NCBI GenBank assembly: GCA_914767715.1 | Contig: OU612071.1 | Span: 11,021,493-11,085,492, forward strand | DNA length: 64,000 nt | Direction: 5' to 3' | Source: Membranipora membranacea | Taxonomy: Eukaryota; Bryozoa; Gymnolaemata; Cheilostomatida; Membraniporidae | In this document: positions 1 to 12,320 of the stretch, in pieces | Numbering within the stretch: position 1 is the first letter of the stretch | Layout: each line of letters starts with the position of its first letter | The notes under the pieces: generated by a model | Told to the model about the DNA's origin: nothing | Seen by the model: the letters and a program-made list of their open reading frames with translations, nothing else | The model's database searches: none | Made by a program: the position numbers and the translations under genes

Positions 1-3000
1 TTATCTCACTGAGTTGAGCATCTTGGTGAAAAAAATGCGCATTTTGAAAAAACTTTCAAATTTCAAACTGAAACACTTATTCAGACTCAGCTTTTTCGCT
101 GCGAGTCTAACCGCGCAAATATCGGGACGATCGGACAAGAATTGGCGAAGTTATAGCGAAAAACGTCGCTAAAACGGACGAAAGTGTTTATCTCACTGAG
201 TTGAGCATCTTGGTGAAAAAAATGCGCATTTTGAAAAAACTTTCAAATTTCAAACTGAAACACTTATTCAGACTCAGCTTTTTGCTGCGAGTCTAACCGC
301 GCAAATATCGGGACGATCGGACAAGAATTGGCGAAGTTATAGCGAAAAACGTCGCTAAAACGGACGAAAGTGTTTATCTCACTGAGTTGAGCATCTTGGT
401 GAAAAAAATGCGCATTTTGAAAAAACTTTCAAATTTCAAACTGAAACACTTATTCAGACTCAGCTTTTCGCTGCGAGTCTAACCGCGCAAATATCGGGAC
501 GATCGGACAAGAATTGGCGAAGTTATAGCGAAAAACGTCGCTAAAACGGACGAAAGTGTTTATCTCACTGAGTTGAGCATCTTGGTGAAAAAAATGCGCA
601 TTTTGAAAAAACTTTCAAATTTCAAACTGAAACACTTATTCAGACTCAGCTTTTCGCTGCGAGTCTAACCGCGCAAATATCGGGACGATCGGACAAAAAT
701 TGGCGAAGTTATAGGCAAAAACGTCGCAAAATCGCGCGAACGTGTTTATCTCACTGAGTTGAGCATCTTGGTGAAAAAAATGCGCATTTTGAAAAAACTT
801 TCAAATTTCAAACTGAAACACTTATTCAGACTCAGCTTTTCGCTGCGAGTCTAACCGCGCAAATATCGGGACGATCGGACAAGAATTGGCGAAGTTATAG
901 CGAAAAACGTCGCTAAAACGGACGAAAGTGTTTATCTCACTGAGTTGAGCATCTTGGTGAAAAAAATGCGCATTTTGAAAAAACTTTCAAATTTCAAACT
1001 GAAACACTTATTCAGACTCAGCTTTTCGCTGCGAGTCTAACCGCGCAAATATCGGGACGATCGGACAAGAATTGGCGAAGTTATAGCGAAAAAACGTCGC
1101 TAAAACGGACGAAAGTGTTTATCTCACTGAGTTGAGCATCTTGGTGAAAAAAATGCGCATTTTGAAAAAACTTTCAAATTTCAAACTGAAACACTTATTC
1201 AGACTCAGCTTTTCGCTGCGAGTCTAACCGCGCAAATATCGGGACGATCGGACAAGAATTGGCGAAGTTATAGCGAAAAACGTCGCTAAAACGGACGAAA
1301 GTGTTTATCTCACTGAGTTGAGCATCTTGGTGAAAAAAATGCGCATTTTGAAAAAACTTTCAAATTTCAAACTGAAACACTTATTCAGACTCAGCTTTTC
1401 GCTGCGAGTCTAACCGCGCAAATATCGGGACGATCGGACAAAAATTGGCGAAGTTATAGGCAAAAACGTCGCAAAATCGCGCGAAAGTGTTTATCTCACT
1501 GAGTTGAGCATCTTGGTGAAAAAAATGCGCATTTTGAAAAAACTTTCAAATTTCAAACTGAAACACTTATTCAGACTCAGCTTTTCGCTGCGAGTCTAAC
1601 CGCGCAAATATCGGGACGATCGGACAAGAATTGGCGAAGTTATAGCGAAAAACGTCGCTAAAACGGACGAAAGTGTTTATCTCACTGAGTTGAGCATCTT
1701 GGTGAAAAAAATGCGCATTTTGAAAAAACTTTCAAATTTCAAACTGAAACACTTATTCAGACTCAGCTTTTCGCTGCGAGTCTAACCGCGCAAATATCGG
1801 GACGATCGGACAAGAATTGGCGAAGTTATAGCGAAAAACGTCGCTAAAACGGACGAAAGTGTTTATCTCACTGAGTTGAGCATCTTGGTGAAAAAAATGC
1901 GCATTTTGAAAAAACTTTCAAATTTCAAACTGAAACACTTATTCAGACTCAGCTTTTCGCTGCGAGTCTAACCGCGCAAATATCGGGACGATCGGACAAA
2001 AATTGGCGAAGTTATAGGCAAAAACGTCGCAAAATCGCGCGAAAGTGTTTATCTCACTGAGTTGAGCATCTTGGTGAAAAAAATGCGCATTTTGAAAAAA
2101 CTTTCAAATTTCAAACTGAAACACTTATTCAGACTCAGCTTTTCGCTGCGAGTCTAACCGCGCAAATATCGGGACGATCGGACAAGAATTGGCGAAGTTA
2201 TAGCGAAAAACGTCGCTAAAACGGACGAAAGTGTTTATCTCACTGAGTTGAGCATCTTGGTGAAAAAAATGCGCATTTTGAAAAAACTTTCAAATTTCAA
2301 ACTGAAACACTTATTCAGACTCAGCTTTTCGCTGCGAGTCTAACCGCGCAAATATCGGGACGATCGGACAAGAATTGGCGAAGTTATAGCGAAAAACGTC
2401 GCTAAAACGGACGAAAGTGTTTATCTCACTGAGTTGAGCATCTTGGTGAAAAAAATGCGCATTTTGAAAAAACTTTCAAATTTCAAACTGAAACACTTAT
2501 TCAGACTCAGCTTTTCGCTGCGAGTCTAACCGCGCAAATATCGGGACGATCGGACAAGAATTGGCGAAGTTATAGCGAAAAACGTCGCTAAAACGGACGA
2601 AAGTGTTTATCTCACTGAGTTGAGCATCTTGGTGAAAAAAATGCGCATTTTGAAAAAACTTTCAAATTTCAAACTGAAACACTTATTCAGACTCAGCTTT
2701 TCGCTGCGAGTCTAACCGCGCAAATATCGGGACGATCGGACAAGAATTGGCGAAGTTATAGCGAAAAACGTCGCTAAAACGGACGAAAGTGTTTATCTCA
2801 CTGAGTTGAGCATCTTGGTGAAAAAAATGCGCATTTTGAAAAAACTTTCAAATTTCAAACTGAAACACTTATTCAGACTCAGCTTTTCGCTGCGAGTCTA
2901 ACCGCGCAAATATCGGGACGATCGGACAAAAATTGGCGAAGTTATAGGCAAAAAACGTCGCAAAATCGCGCGAAAGTGTTTATCTCACTGAGTTGAGCAT

Positions 3001-6000
3001 CTTGGTGAAAAAAATGCGCATTTTGAAAAAACTTTCAAATTTCAAACTGAAACACTTATTCAGACTCAGCTTTTCGCTGCGAGTCTAACCGCGCAAATAT
3101 CGGGACGATCGGACAAGAATTGGCGAAGTTATAGCGAAAAACGTCGCTAAAAACGGACGAAAGTGTTTATCTCACTGAGTTGAGCATCTTGGTGAAAAAA
3201 ATGCGCATTTTGAAAAAACTTTCAAATTTCAAACTGAAACACTTATTCAGACTCAGCTTTTCGCTGCGAGTCTAACCGCGCAAATATCGGGACGATCGGA
3301 CAAGAATTGGCGAAGTTATAGCGAAAAAACGTCGCTAAAACGGACGAAAGTGTTTATCTCACTGAGTTGAGCATCTTGGTGAAAAAAATGCGCATTTTGA
3401 AAAAACTTTCAAATTTCAAACTGAAACACTTATTCAGACTCAGCTTTTCGCTGCGAGTCTAACCGCGCAAATATCGGGACGATCGGACAAGAATTGGCGA
3501 AGTTATAGCGAAAAACGTCGCTAAAACGGACGAAAGTGTTTATCTCACTGAGTTGAGCATCTTGGTGAAAAAAATGCGCATTTTGAAAAAACTTTCAAAT
3601 TTCAAACTGAAACACTTATTCAGACTCAGCTTTTCGCTGCGAGTCTAACCGCGCAAATATCGGGACGATCGGACAAAAATTGGCGAAGTTATAGGCAAAA
3701 AACGTCGCAAAATCGCGCGAAAGTGTTTATCTCACTGAGTTGAGCATCTTGGTGAAAAAAATGCGCATTTTGAAAAAACTTTCAAATTTCAAACTGAAAC
3801 ACTTATTCAGACTCAGCTTTTCGCTGCGAGTCTAACCGCGCAAATATCGGGACGATCGGACAAGAATTGGCGAAGTTATAGCGAAAAAACGTCGCTAAAA
3901 CGGACGAAAGTGTTTATCTCACTGAGTTGAGCATCTTGGTGAAAAAAATGCGCATTTTGAAAAAACTTTCAAATTTCAAACTGAAACACTTATTCAGACT
4001 CAGCTTTTCGCTGCGAGTCTAACCGCGCAAATATCGGGACGATCGGACAAGAATTGGCGAAGTTATAGCGAAAAAACGTCGCTAAAACGGACGAAAGTGT
4101 TTATCTCACTGAGTTGAGCATCTTGGTGAAAAAAATGCGCATTTTGAAAAAACTTTCAAATTTCAAACTGAAACACTTATTCAGACTCAGCTTTTCGCTG
4201 CGAGTCTAACCGCGCAAATATCGGGACGATCGGACAAAAAATTGGCGAAGTTATAGGCAAAAACGTCGCAAAATCGCGCGAAAGTGTTTATCTCACTGAG
4301 TTGAGCATCTTGGTGAAAAAAATGCGCATTTTGAAAAAACTTTCAAATTTCAAACTGAAACACTTATTCAGACTCAGCATTTCGCTGCGAGTCTAACCGC
4401 GCAAATATCGGGACGATCGGACAAGAATTGGCGAAGTTATAGCGAAAAACGTCGCTAAAACGGACGAAAGTGTTTATCTCACTGAGTTGAGCATCTTGGT
4501 GAAAAAAATGCGCATTTTGAAAAAACTTTCAAATTTCAAACTGAAACACTTATTCAGACTCAGCTTTTCGCTGCGAGTCTAACCGCGCAAATATCGGGAC
4601 GATCGGACAAGAATTGGCGAAGTTATAGCGAAAAACGTCGCTAAAACGGACGAAAGTGTTTATCTCACTGAGTTGAGCATCTTGGTGAAAAAAATGCGCA
4701 TTTTGAAAAAACTTTCAAATTTCAAACTGAAACACTTATTCAGACTCAGCTTTTCGCTGCGAGTCTAACCGCGCAAATATCGGGACGATCGGACAAGAAT
4801 TGGCGAAGTTATAGCGAAAAACGTCGCTAAAACGGACGAAAGTGTTTATCTCACTGAGTTGAGCATCTTGGTGAAAAAAATGCGCATTTTGAAAAAACTT
4901 TCAAATTTCAAACTGAAACACTTATTCAGACTCAGCTTTTCGCTGCGAGTCTAACCGCGCAAATATCGGGACGATCGGACAAGAATTGGCGAAGTTATAG
5001 CGAAAAACGTCGCTAAAACGGACGAAAGTGTTTATCTCACTGAGTTGAGCATCTTGGTGAAAAAAATGCGCAGTTTGAAAAAACTTTCAAATTTCAAACT
5101 GAAACACTTATTCAGACTCAGCTTTTCGCTGCGAGTCTAACCGCGCAAATATCGGGACGATCGGACAAAAATTGGCGAAGTTATAGGCAAAAACGTCGCT
5201 AAATCGCGCGAAAGTGTTTATCTCACTGAGTTGAGCATCTTGGTGAAAAAAAATGCGCATTTTGAAAAAACTTTCAAATTTCAAACTGAAACACTTATTC
5301 AGACTCAGCTTTTCGCTGCGAGTCTAACCGCGCAAATATCGGGACGATCGGACAAGAATTGGCGAAGTTATAGCGAAAAACGTCGCTAAAACGGACGAAA
5401 GTGTTTATCTCACTGAGTTGAGCATCTTGGTGAAAAAAATGCGCATTTTGAAAAAACTTTCAAATTTCAAACTGAAACACTTATTCAGACTCAGCTTTTC
5501 GCTGCGAGTCTAACCGCGCAAATATCGGGACGATCGGACAAAAATTGGCGAAGTTATAGGCAAAAACGTCGCAAAATCGCGCGAAAGTGTTTATCTCACT
5601 GAGTTGAGCATCTTGGTGAAAAAAATGCGCATTTTGAAAAAACTTTCAAATTTCAAACTGAAACACTTATTCAGACTCAGCTTTTCGCTGCGAGTCTAAC
5701 CGCGCAAATATCGGGACGATCGGACAAGAATTGGCGAAGTTATAGCGAAAAACGTCGCTAAAACGGACGAAAGTGTTTATCTCACTGAGTTGAGCATCTT
5801 GGTGAAAAAAATGCGCATTTTGAAAAAACTTTCAAATTTCAAACTGAAACACTTATTCAGACTCAGCTTTTCGCTGCGAGTCTAACCGCGCAAATATCGG
5901 GACGATCGGACAAGAATTGGCGAAGTTATAGCGAAAAACGTCGCTAAAACGGACGAAAGTGTTTATCTCACTGAGTTGAGCATCTTGGTGAAAAAAATGC

Positions 6001-6719
6001 GCATTTTGAAAAAACTTTCAAATTTCAAACTGAAACACTTATTCAGACTCAGCTTTTCGCTGCGAGTCTAACCGCGCAAATATCGGGACGATCGGACAAA
6101 AATTGGCGAAGTTATAGGCAAAAACGTCGCAAAATCGCGCGAAAGTGTTTATCTCACTGAGTTGAGCATCTTGGTGAAAAAAAATGCGCATTTTGAAAAA
6201 ACTTTCAAATTTCAAACTGAAACACTTATTCAGACTCAGCTTTTCGCTGCGAGTCTAACCGCGCAAATATCGGGACGATCGGACAAAAATTGGCGAAGTT
6301 ATAGGCAAAAACGTCGCAAAATCGCGCGAAAGTGTTTATCTCACTGAGTTGAGCATCTTGGTGAAAAAAATGCGCATTTTGAAAAAACTTTCAAATTTCA
6401 AACTGAAACACTTATTCAGACTCAGCTTTTCGCTGCGAGTCTAACCGCGCAAATATCGGGACGATCGGACAAGAATTGGCGAAGTTATAGCGAAAAACGT
6501 CGCTAAAACGGACGAAAGTGTTTATCTCACTGAGTTGAGCATCTTGGTGAAAAAAATGCGCATTTTGAAAAAACTTTCAAATTTCAAACTGAAACACTTA
6601 TTCAGACTCAGCTTTTCGCTGCGAGTCTAACCGCGCAAATATCGGGACGATCGGACAAAAATTGGCGAAGTTATAGGCAAAAACGTCGCAAAATCGCGCG
6701 AAAGTGTTTATCTCACTGA
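1..6719 (+). repeat. 186-bp satellite array, left block
   Basis: About 36 head-to-tail copies of a 186-bp unit, counted here from TTATCTCAC. The window starts inside the array, so its true left end is not seen. Each unit has an A/T-tract half (unit positions about 29-75) with a 14-bp palindrome AAAATGCGCATTTT at unit positions 32-45, a short GACTC/GAGTC inverted repeat around position 95, and a GC-richer tail. Type A has GACAAGAATT, TATAGCG and CTAAAACGGAC; type B has GACAAAAATT, TATAGGC and CAAAATCGCGC. These differences lie at about positions 138-180. In this block A and B follow an irregular pattern, with one to four A units before each B. No unit holds a conserved open reading frame. The last unit is cut at 6719 by the Harbinger insertion. 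Confidence 0.97.
6717..6719. repeat. Target site duplication, left copy (TGA)
   Basis: TGA lies just outside the left terminal inverted repeat and recurs at 16128-16130 outside the right one. Removing the insert and one TGA restores the normal satellite reading CTCACTGAGTTGAGC. A 3-bp duplication is the PIF/Harbinger hallmark, although TTA or TAA is more usual than TGA. Confidence 0.9.
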
Positions 6720-6746
6720 AGGTCTAAGCACACCTGCCCGATTTCA
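6720..6746 (+). repeat. Harbinger left terminal and subterminal inverted repeat
   Basis: The terminal repeat is 6720-6733. It overlaps by one base a subterminal motif, CCTGCCCGATTTCA, at 6733-6746. The same motif appears inverted at 16072-16085 near the right end, but there it is set in from the terminal repeat by 28 bp. The motif is a candidate transposase or MADF-protein binding site by position only. Confidence 0.85.
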
Positions 6747-7013
6747 GTGAGACGACCGAGGGCAAAACCGTTTCCGGGCCTAAACGGCCGTTATGGGCAA
6801 AACACACGTGACCGCTTTCAACCGAGCCGATTTTATAAACCCGATCAGTGTTAGGTTCAGAGGTCAAGTTAATCCAATCAGAAGAGTCTCATATTTTCAC
6901 ACACTTCGTGAGACAATAATATTATCAATTTACCTTGCTGCTTCTGTCTAAATTTCTCTGAGCTTTGCTTTACTTTCCAATCCACTACTTTACTAACTTT
7001 GTGACTCTTCAAC
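6747..7013 (+). other. 5' flank of the transposase gene
   Basis: Non-coding stretch between the left terminus and the transposase start. It should hold the transposase promoter and 5' leader. A GC-rich part (6750-6810) is followed by AT-rich sequence. I see no clear TATA box at a fixed distance from the start codon. Confidence 0.4.
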
Positions 7014-10000
7014 ATGAGACCTGATCAGGTTATTGCTGCAATAGGGTTGCATCTTGTTAACCTGTACCAGCTTCTGCTGCAGGTTATTGGTGGAGAGGAG
7101 AGACAGGAAAGAAGGTATTGGGTACACCCAATCAATGCCAGCAGGTGAGAGGACTACATAAAATAATTATATTTAGGTTGTATACTAACTTTCTTACTAC
7201 TTTTAGAACCACTTCATTCATTTTAAAGACACCATCTTTCAGCAATCTCATATATGTAGTGTGCTAGTTGAGTTGGTGTAGGTGGGCTATGGGCATGAAG
7301 TTGTTGTAATTGTGTCTTCAATATGGTGTGATCACTCTCTCTGAGAGTTCTCACTACACAACAACTGCAGTCAGTCTGTCATGGGCCCCTGCTGGGGCTT
7401 TGCAAGCTGGACTTTGTAAATCAATTTTTGTCCAGTATCAACCACATTGGTACATATGGATATGCAGGTCCCAGGGGCTTATGACTATGCCTGTCCATGT
7501 CAAGATTGTATCCTTAGTCAATTTGTTTTTGTGTACCAAGTTCCATTTCATACCTTCCTTGTATGTATGTGAGAAAAAATGCCTGACCAATCTTTGGTGA
7601 TGATTCAATGGCTTTCTTTGTAATGATTCAGTTTAAAGTAGTAAAATGTCAGAGAGTGAGTTGCATTTGTAATCACATTTTACAAACATCAAAACATTGA
7701 AAGCCACCCATCACAATCATTTTGAAATTCTTTTCTTTTTCACAGAGATGAACTGGGATTGTTTGGCAACCTGGTGCAGGAGCTGCGGAACTATCCGGAG
7801 AAACACCAGGAATACTTCCGGATGTCAAAACAATCTTTCGACCATATCTTAAGCATGATTCAGGAAGATATCACCAAAGAGGACACGGAAATGCGCAAAG
7901 CGATCAAACCCATGCTCAAGCTCGCAGTAACACTTCATCACCTAGCAACAGGATCCGACTACGGGACAATACACAAACACTACCGACTCGGTGCTTCTAC
8001 TGTCCGTGGGATAGTCCACGACGTCTGTGATGCCATCTGGAAACGAATGCAGCCAGTATACCTGCGACAACCTGAGACAGAGGCTGATTGGAAAACTATT
8101 GCAGACGGGTAGGCTTTAAATTGATAAAGTTAATGATGTTTAGTTGTTCATGCATGGTTGAAAACATGTGTTTGTAATCATTCATCAGCCTATTGTGGCC
8201 TAATATTAATTAAAATCGAGGCTGTCTCCAGCGAGCAGAACCCATTTTCAATTGTTGCTGCTAACATAATCCAGTGTGTGACCAACAACAGGTGTACCAG
8301 TGCTGTTTGCATTCAGTTCGAACATCAGTGTTTCATTCTATCGGTAGTCGACTGTTTGGCAGTTTACTGATGACTTGCTGCAATATTTGACAATTGACAA
8401 GCATGCGTCCCAACTACTAATACAAACCTTTACCGCCAGCTTTTGATGTGACTGATGGTGTAGCACCTCTGTCATTAGCCACTCAATTGCAAACGGTATA
8501 CAGTCTTATTAACCATCCAACTCTACTGCATGATCCAGTGTGTGACCAACAACAGATGTATCAGCGCTGTTTGCATTCAGTTCGAATGTCGATGTTGTCA
8601 TTCTATCGACAGTCGACTGTTTGTCAACTGATGATTTGTTTGTTATATTGGAAATTCAACAAGCATGTAGCCTTCCCGCTAATACAAACCTTTACCGCCG
8701 GCTTTTGATGTGACTGATGGTGTAGCACCTCTGTCATTAGCCACTCAATTGCAAACGGTATATAGTCTTATTAACCATCCAGCTCTACTGCATGATCTAG
8801 TGTGTGACCAACAACAGGTGAATCAGCGCTGTTCGCATTCAGTTCGAACATCGATGTTGTGATTTATCGATAGTCGACTGTTTGTCAACTGATGATTTGT
8901 TTGTTTTACTGGAAAATCAACAAGCATGTGGCCTTCCAGCCAATACAAACCTTTACCGCCGGCTTTTGATGTGACTGATGGTGTGGCACCTCTGTCATTA
9001 ATCACTCAATTGCAAACGGTATATAGTCTTATTAACCATCCAACTCTACTGCATGATCTAGTGTGTGGCCAACAACAGATGTACCAGTGCTGTTTGGTAT
9101 CAATAGTCTAATTAACCATCCGGTCCTGACAACATGATTATATGATCAGTATGGGTCCTACTATTTTCTGTATAGTCTATCTTTTCTAAATGTAATTTGG
9201 AACAAATAGATTACACATGTCACTCAATTGACAACAATAGCAAACTGTTCTATCCTGGAGTCGGAAAGCATGTCTTCAAAATAGCTGGACACTGCATACA
9301 TGGAGCCGGTATTTGAAATTAACAAATTAATGATTAAAATTGTTTAGTCTAGTATCGGACTTGCCTGGAGGTATATAATTGAGTAACCACTCTTTGAATA
9401 GGCAAATGATTGCAAATTCACCATTGCAATGTCATTTTTTTCGGTGCATACAATGACAGCACTAAATGCTTTTGGTTGTTGTTTTTATCACAAAAAAGTT
9501 TTTCTGCATCGATTCTCTACTTTGAATTTTAGGTTCAGTGAGAACTGGAACTTTCCACACTGCGTTGGAGCGCTAGACGGTAAATAACAGTTCTCAAAAT
9601 TAATTGGCCATGACCTTTGAATAACCATCATAGAATATAATGTGTGGTATTAAAGCCTGGTGACAAATTGCAGCCAAATTGCAAGACTTTTGGTCTTGCA
9701 AGGATTTGCAACAGTTCTTCTATTCTGAACCACATCTCAGCGTCTCAAGACTCTTGCAAGTCTTGTAAGACTAATCTCAGAAGTCTGACGGCGTCAGAAT
9801 TCTAAGATATTTGCAAGACAGTTGCAACAGAATATCTTAGAAAACTAACTGTGAACCAAAGGGCAGAGATTTTGGCTGTATATGCGATATGGACTAAGAT
9901 TTGATAAAACTCAGAGATTCTGCAATCAATTGATAACTGCAGTCTTGGAAGTTGTAAGATTATTGTGCAACTGCTGCAAGAATTCTAGAGTAAATTTTTT

Positions 10001-11945
10001 GCAATTTGAACTACAAAATCTCAAGACTGGTAGGACAATTGCAAGAGCGTTGCAAGAGTTTCCAGACTCTTGAGATTGCCCACTGCAATTGGGCACCAGG
10101 CTTTATTTGATATCTGCTAGGAAATAATTAAATTTCAAGTGTTTTTTTATTACTGGATCTCTGAGATAAGTATATTCGATAGTATCCAATCTATAACTGT
10201 CCAAGTCTGGCAAAATAAAAGCCGAGTCATCTTACACCATCAAGTGACTTTCGAATATCCTTTCTAATGATTTTCTTTGAACAGGAAAGCATGTTATTAT
10301 CCAGAAACCCCATGGAGCTGGTTCTCAGTGGTACAACTATAAAGGAACTCACTCGATGAACCTGATGGCCATGGCTGACTCTTGTTATCGTTTTATCTCT
10401 GTGGACATTGGACAGCTTGGTTGTGAGGCGGATGGGGGTGTCTGGGAGTGGTCCAACTTCAATCGTAGAATGCAGAGTGGTAGGGTTCAACCAAGATATA
10501 AGAAATTTCTTGCACATAATAGGCTACATTTTGAGTCCCATCCATTTTTTGGGCTGATTCGCAAATGTAAATCCCTTCATTTCATGATGTCAACCCTATC
10601 CCCTATTTCACAGAGATTGAGACCGAATATAAACATACATACATTCAACAATCAAACTTGGGTACATCCTCAGCTGTACACTTATAAAGCTAGGCAAAGA
10701 TTGCAGCTACATATATAATATCCAGTAATTTATCTTCTTTCATTTTTATTATTCTATTTGACCTTGAAAATGGCAACATAAGCATTGTTATCTTTCAGCT
10801 CGACTTCCTATTTCATTAGTAATGTTCTGCTTTCAGGAGAAGTGAGGTTACCATGTCCCGAACCAGTTGGCGAGCATATGCTACCATATGTCATTGTCGG
10901 GGACGAGGCCTTCCCTCTCAAGCCCTACCTCATGCGTCCTTTCCCTGGTAGAGATATTAGGAATAATGAGGAACGGAGAATATATAACTATAGACTGTCT
11001 AGAGCTCGCAGGGTCATTGAAAACGCTTTTGGTGAGTTCAAAATTTGGAGTCGTAGCAACTTGCGTGCAGCATACTACATAATTGAGCGTGTTGTATGAA
11101 TAGGCTTGTTCCACTATCACTTTTTTCTCAATAGAAAATCAAATCTGGCCGCATCACAAGGTTGGGGTGTTATGATGTACTAAAGTTTTAATTTCTAAAT
11201 AGCCTATAGCTATGATGACAGTTGAAGTTGTGCTGTAGTGTGATTCAGCTGAAAAGTCACTTGCATTTTTGTTTTCAAACTGACAGGTCAAGCCCACCTG
11301 TAATGTCAAAATTAATATTTGAGTTTTTGCACAGGCATCTCTCTGTAAACCGAACTGAATGAAAATCACTACTATATAACAAAACTACTCTTGGATATAT
11401 ACTGAATGTGAAAGGTTTATGTAAACATCCTGATGTTCCCTTTTCCTGATGGTGGTTGTGTGATGCGTGCCAATGTTTATCATAGACTCAATCACACCCA
11501 TTACGCCTGTTGGGGACACTCACATCGTCCCTCACACATCCATGACTGTTTAAATCAATGTGCGTTATATAATGTAATTTTTGTTTTGGCAGGTATTTTG
11601 ACACAGCGGTGGACGTTGTTGAAGAAGCCAATGATGGGACTTCCAGTCAACATTGAAAGGAAAGTTGGTGCAATGACTGTACTACACAATTATCTATTGA
11701 TAAACCATGACCGAAGTTATCTTCCTCCTGGCGTGGCGGATATGATCAATGGCAATGATGAAGGTGGACAGAATGGCATCTGGCGCCAGGAAGCTGGTCT
11801 TCCGCAGGCTGAGGCCACACAACAGCGAAATTGGGAGGCTACTGCGAGTGCAGTTAGAAACGTTTTTGTTGAATATTTTAATGGGCCTGGGACTGTGCCA
11901 TGGCAGCAGGAAATGCTGGCCAGAAAGCGGCCAACCCTGCCATGA
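7014..11945 (+). CDS. PIF/Harbinger transposase (HARBI1-like), six exons
   Basis: Inferred exons are 7014-7144, 7746-8108, 9533-9579, 10285-10479, 10837-11031 and 11593-11945, all with GT-AG introns and matching phases. They give 428 codons including TGA (427 aa) with no internal stop. The N-terminal part has the family's RRYWVHP segment (residues 33-39) and a helix-turn-helix-like region (about 69-145). The DDE_Tnp_4 domain starts with WNFPHCVGALDG, whose D180 is the first catalytic Asp. Other candidate acidic residues are D230 (in GCEADGG), D268 (in VGDEAFPL) and E307 (in RRVIENAFG). I take D180, one of D230 or D268, and E307 as the triad. The C-terminal tail (about 312-427) follows the usual RW motif. 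The enzyme should cut and rejoin DNA at the element's ends in the nucleus. The start codon is the first ATG of the exon that joins in phase. Exon boundaries are by eye. Confidence 0.9.
7145..7745 (+). other. Transposase intron 1
   Basis: Begins GTGAGA and ends with a pyrimidine-rich TTTTCTTTTTCACAG acceptor. It joins AG to A as an Arg codon, giving NASRDELGLF. A chance open frame at 7310-7600 lies wholly inside this intron and resembles nothing I recognise. Confidence 0.75.
8271..9105 (+). repeat. 261-263-bp tandem repeat, about 3.2 copies, in transposase intron 2
   Basis: The marker GTGTGACCAACAACAG recurs at about 8275, 8538 and 8801, with a variant near 9062. A second marker, TACAAACCTTTACCGCC, starts at 8421, 8683 and 8944. 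Spacing is 261-263 bp. Copies differ by scattered substitutions and small indels. The repeat fills much of the 1.4-kb intron (8109-9532) and codes for nothing recognisable. The rest of the intron, about 9106-9532, shows no structure I can name. Confidence 0.9.
9651..10105. mobile_element. 455-bp MITE in transposase intron 3
   Basis: The ends are 23-bp inverted repeats with two mismatches: 9651-9673 begins TAAAGCCTGGTG and 10083-10105 ends CACCAGGCTTTA. If the outer TA is the duplicated target, the element proper is AAGCCTGG to CCAGGCTT, which would fit a Tc1/mariner-type MITE. The interior has many direct and inverted copies of TTGCAAGA/TCTTGCAA. It lies within the 9580-10284 intron and leaves the transposase frame intact. 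It has no coding capacity. Confidence 0.75.
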
Positions 11946-11946
11946 A

Positions 11947-12320
11947 ATTAAACCATAATATTGTCACAGAATATTTTATCATCTATATTTTCAAGTTATT
12001 TTTCATATATCTTTGCAACATACTTTCCATCTCTACATCCAACTATAATATTTTTACAGAATATTTTATCATCTGTCTTTTCAAGTTATTTTTCATATAT
12101 CTTTGCAAGCTACTTTCCATCTATACATCTTACTAAAATGTACAACAAAAATAGCAGAACTCTAATTTTTCATCACATTTATTATGATTTAAATTAAAAA
12201 TTAATCATCTTTGCAATGTAAATATTATAATATATTTTTGTGTATATATATACGTATATATAAAAAAATGAGCATAAGACAGAAAATTATAACATGATGT
12301 GGTAAGAGTATGATTGCTGC
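11947..12320. other. Gap between the convergent Harbinger genes, with a 90-bp tandem duplication
   Basis: AT-rich spacer between the transposase stop and the MADF-BESS stop. A 90-bp unit starting ACAGAATATTTTATCATC is duplicated (about 11966-12055 and 12056-12145) with a few differences. ATTAAA at 11947-11952 is a weak plus-strand polyadenylation signal. TTTATT at 12178-12183 is AATAAA on the minus strand and could serve the MADF-BESS gene. The two transcripts would then overlap or abut at their 3' ends. Confidence 0.6.

Noticed and set aside
6162-6347. 61-codon open frames starting MSILVKKNAHF in satellite units (also near 38456, 39015 and 40508)
   Set aside because: They appear only where a homopolymer A run gains one base and shifts the frame. 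Most monomers lack them, so they are by-products of indels.
7310-7600. 96-codon open frame
   Set aside because: Lies wholly in transposase intron 1 and has no recognisable domain.
10356-10718. 120-codon frame overlapping transposase exon 4
   Set aside because: Its first 41 codons are the true exon reading; the rest runs past the inferred donor at 10480 into intron and does not match the family.
11900-12197. Two overlapping 78-codon frames
   Set aside because: Produced by the AT-rich 90-bp duplication after the transposase stop; low-complexity F/Y/I/S translations.
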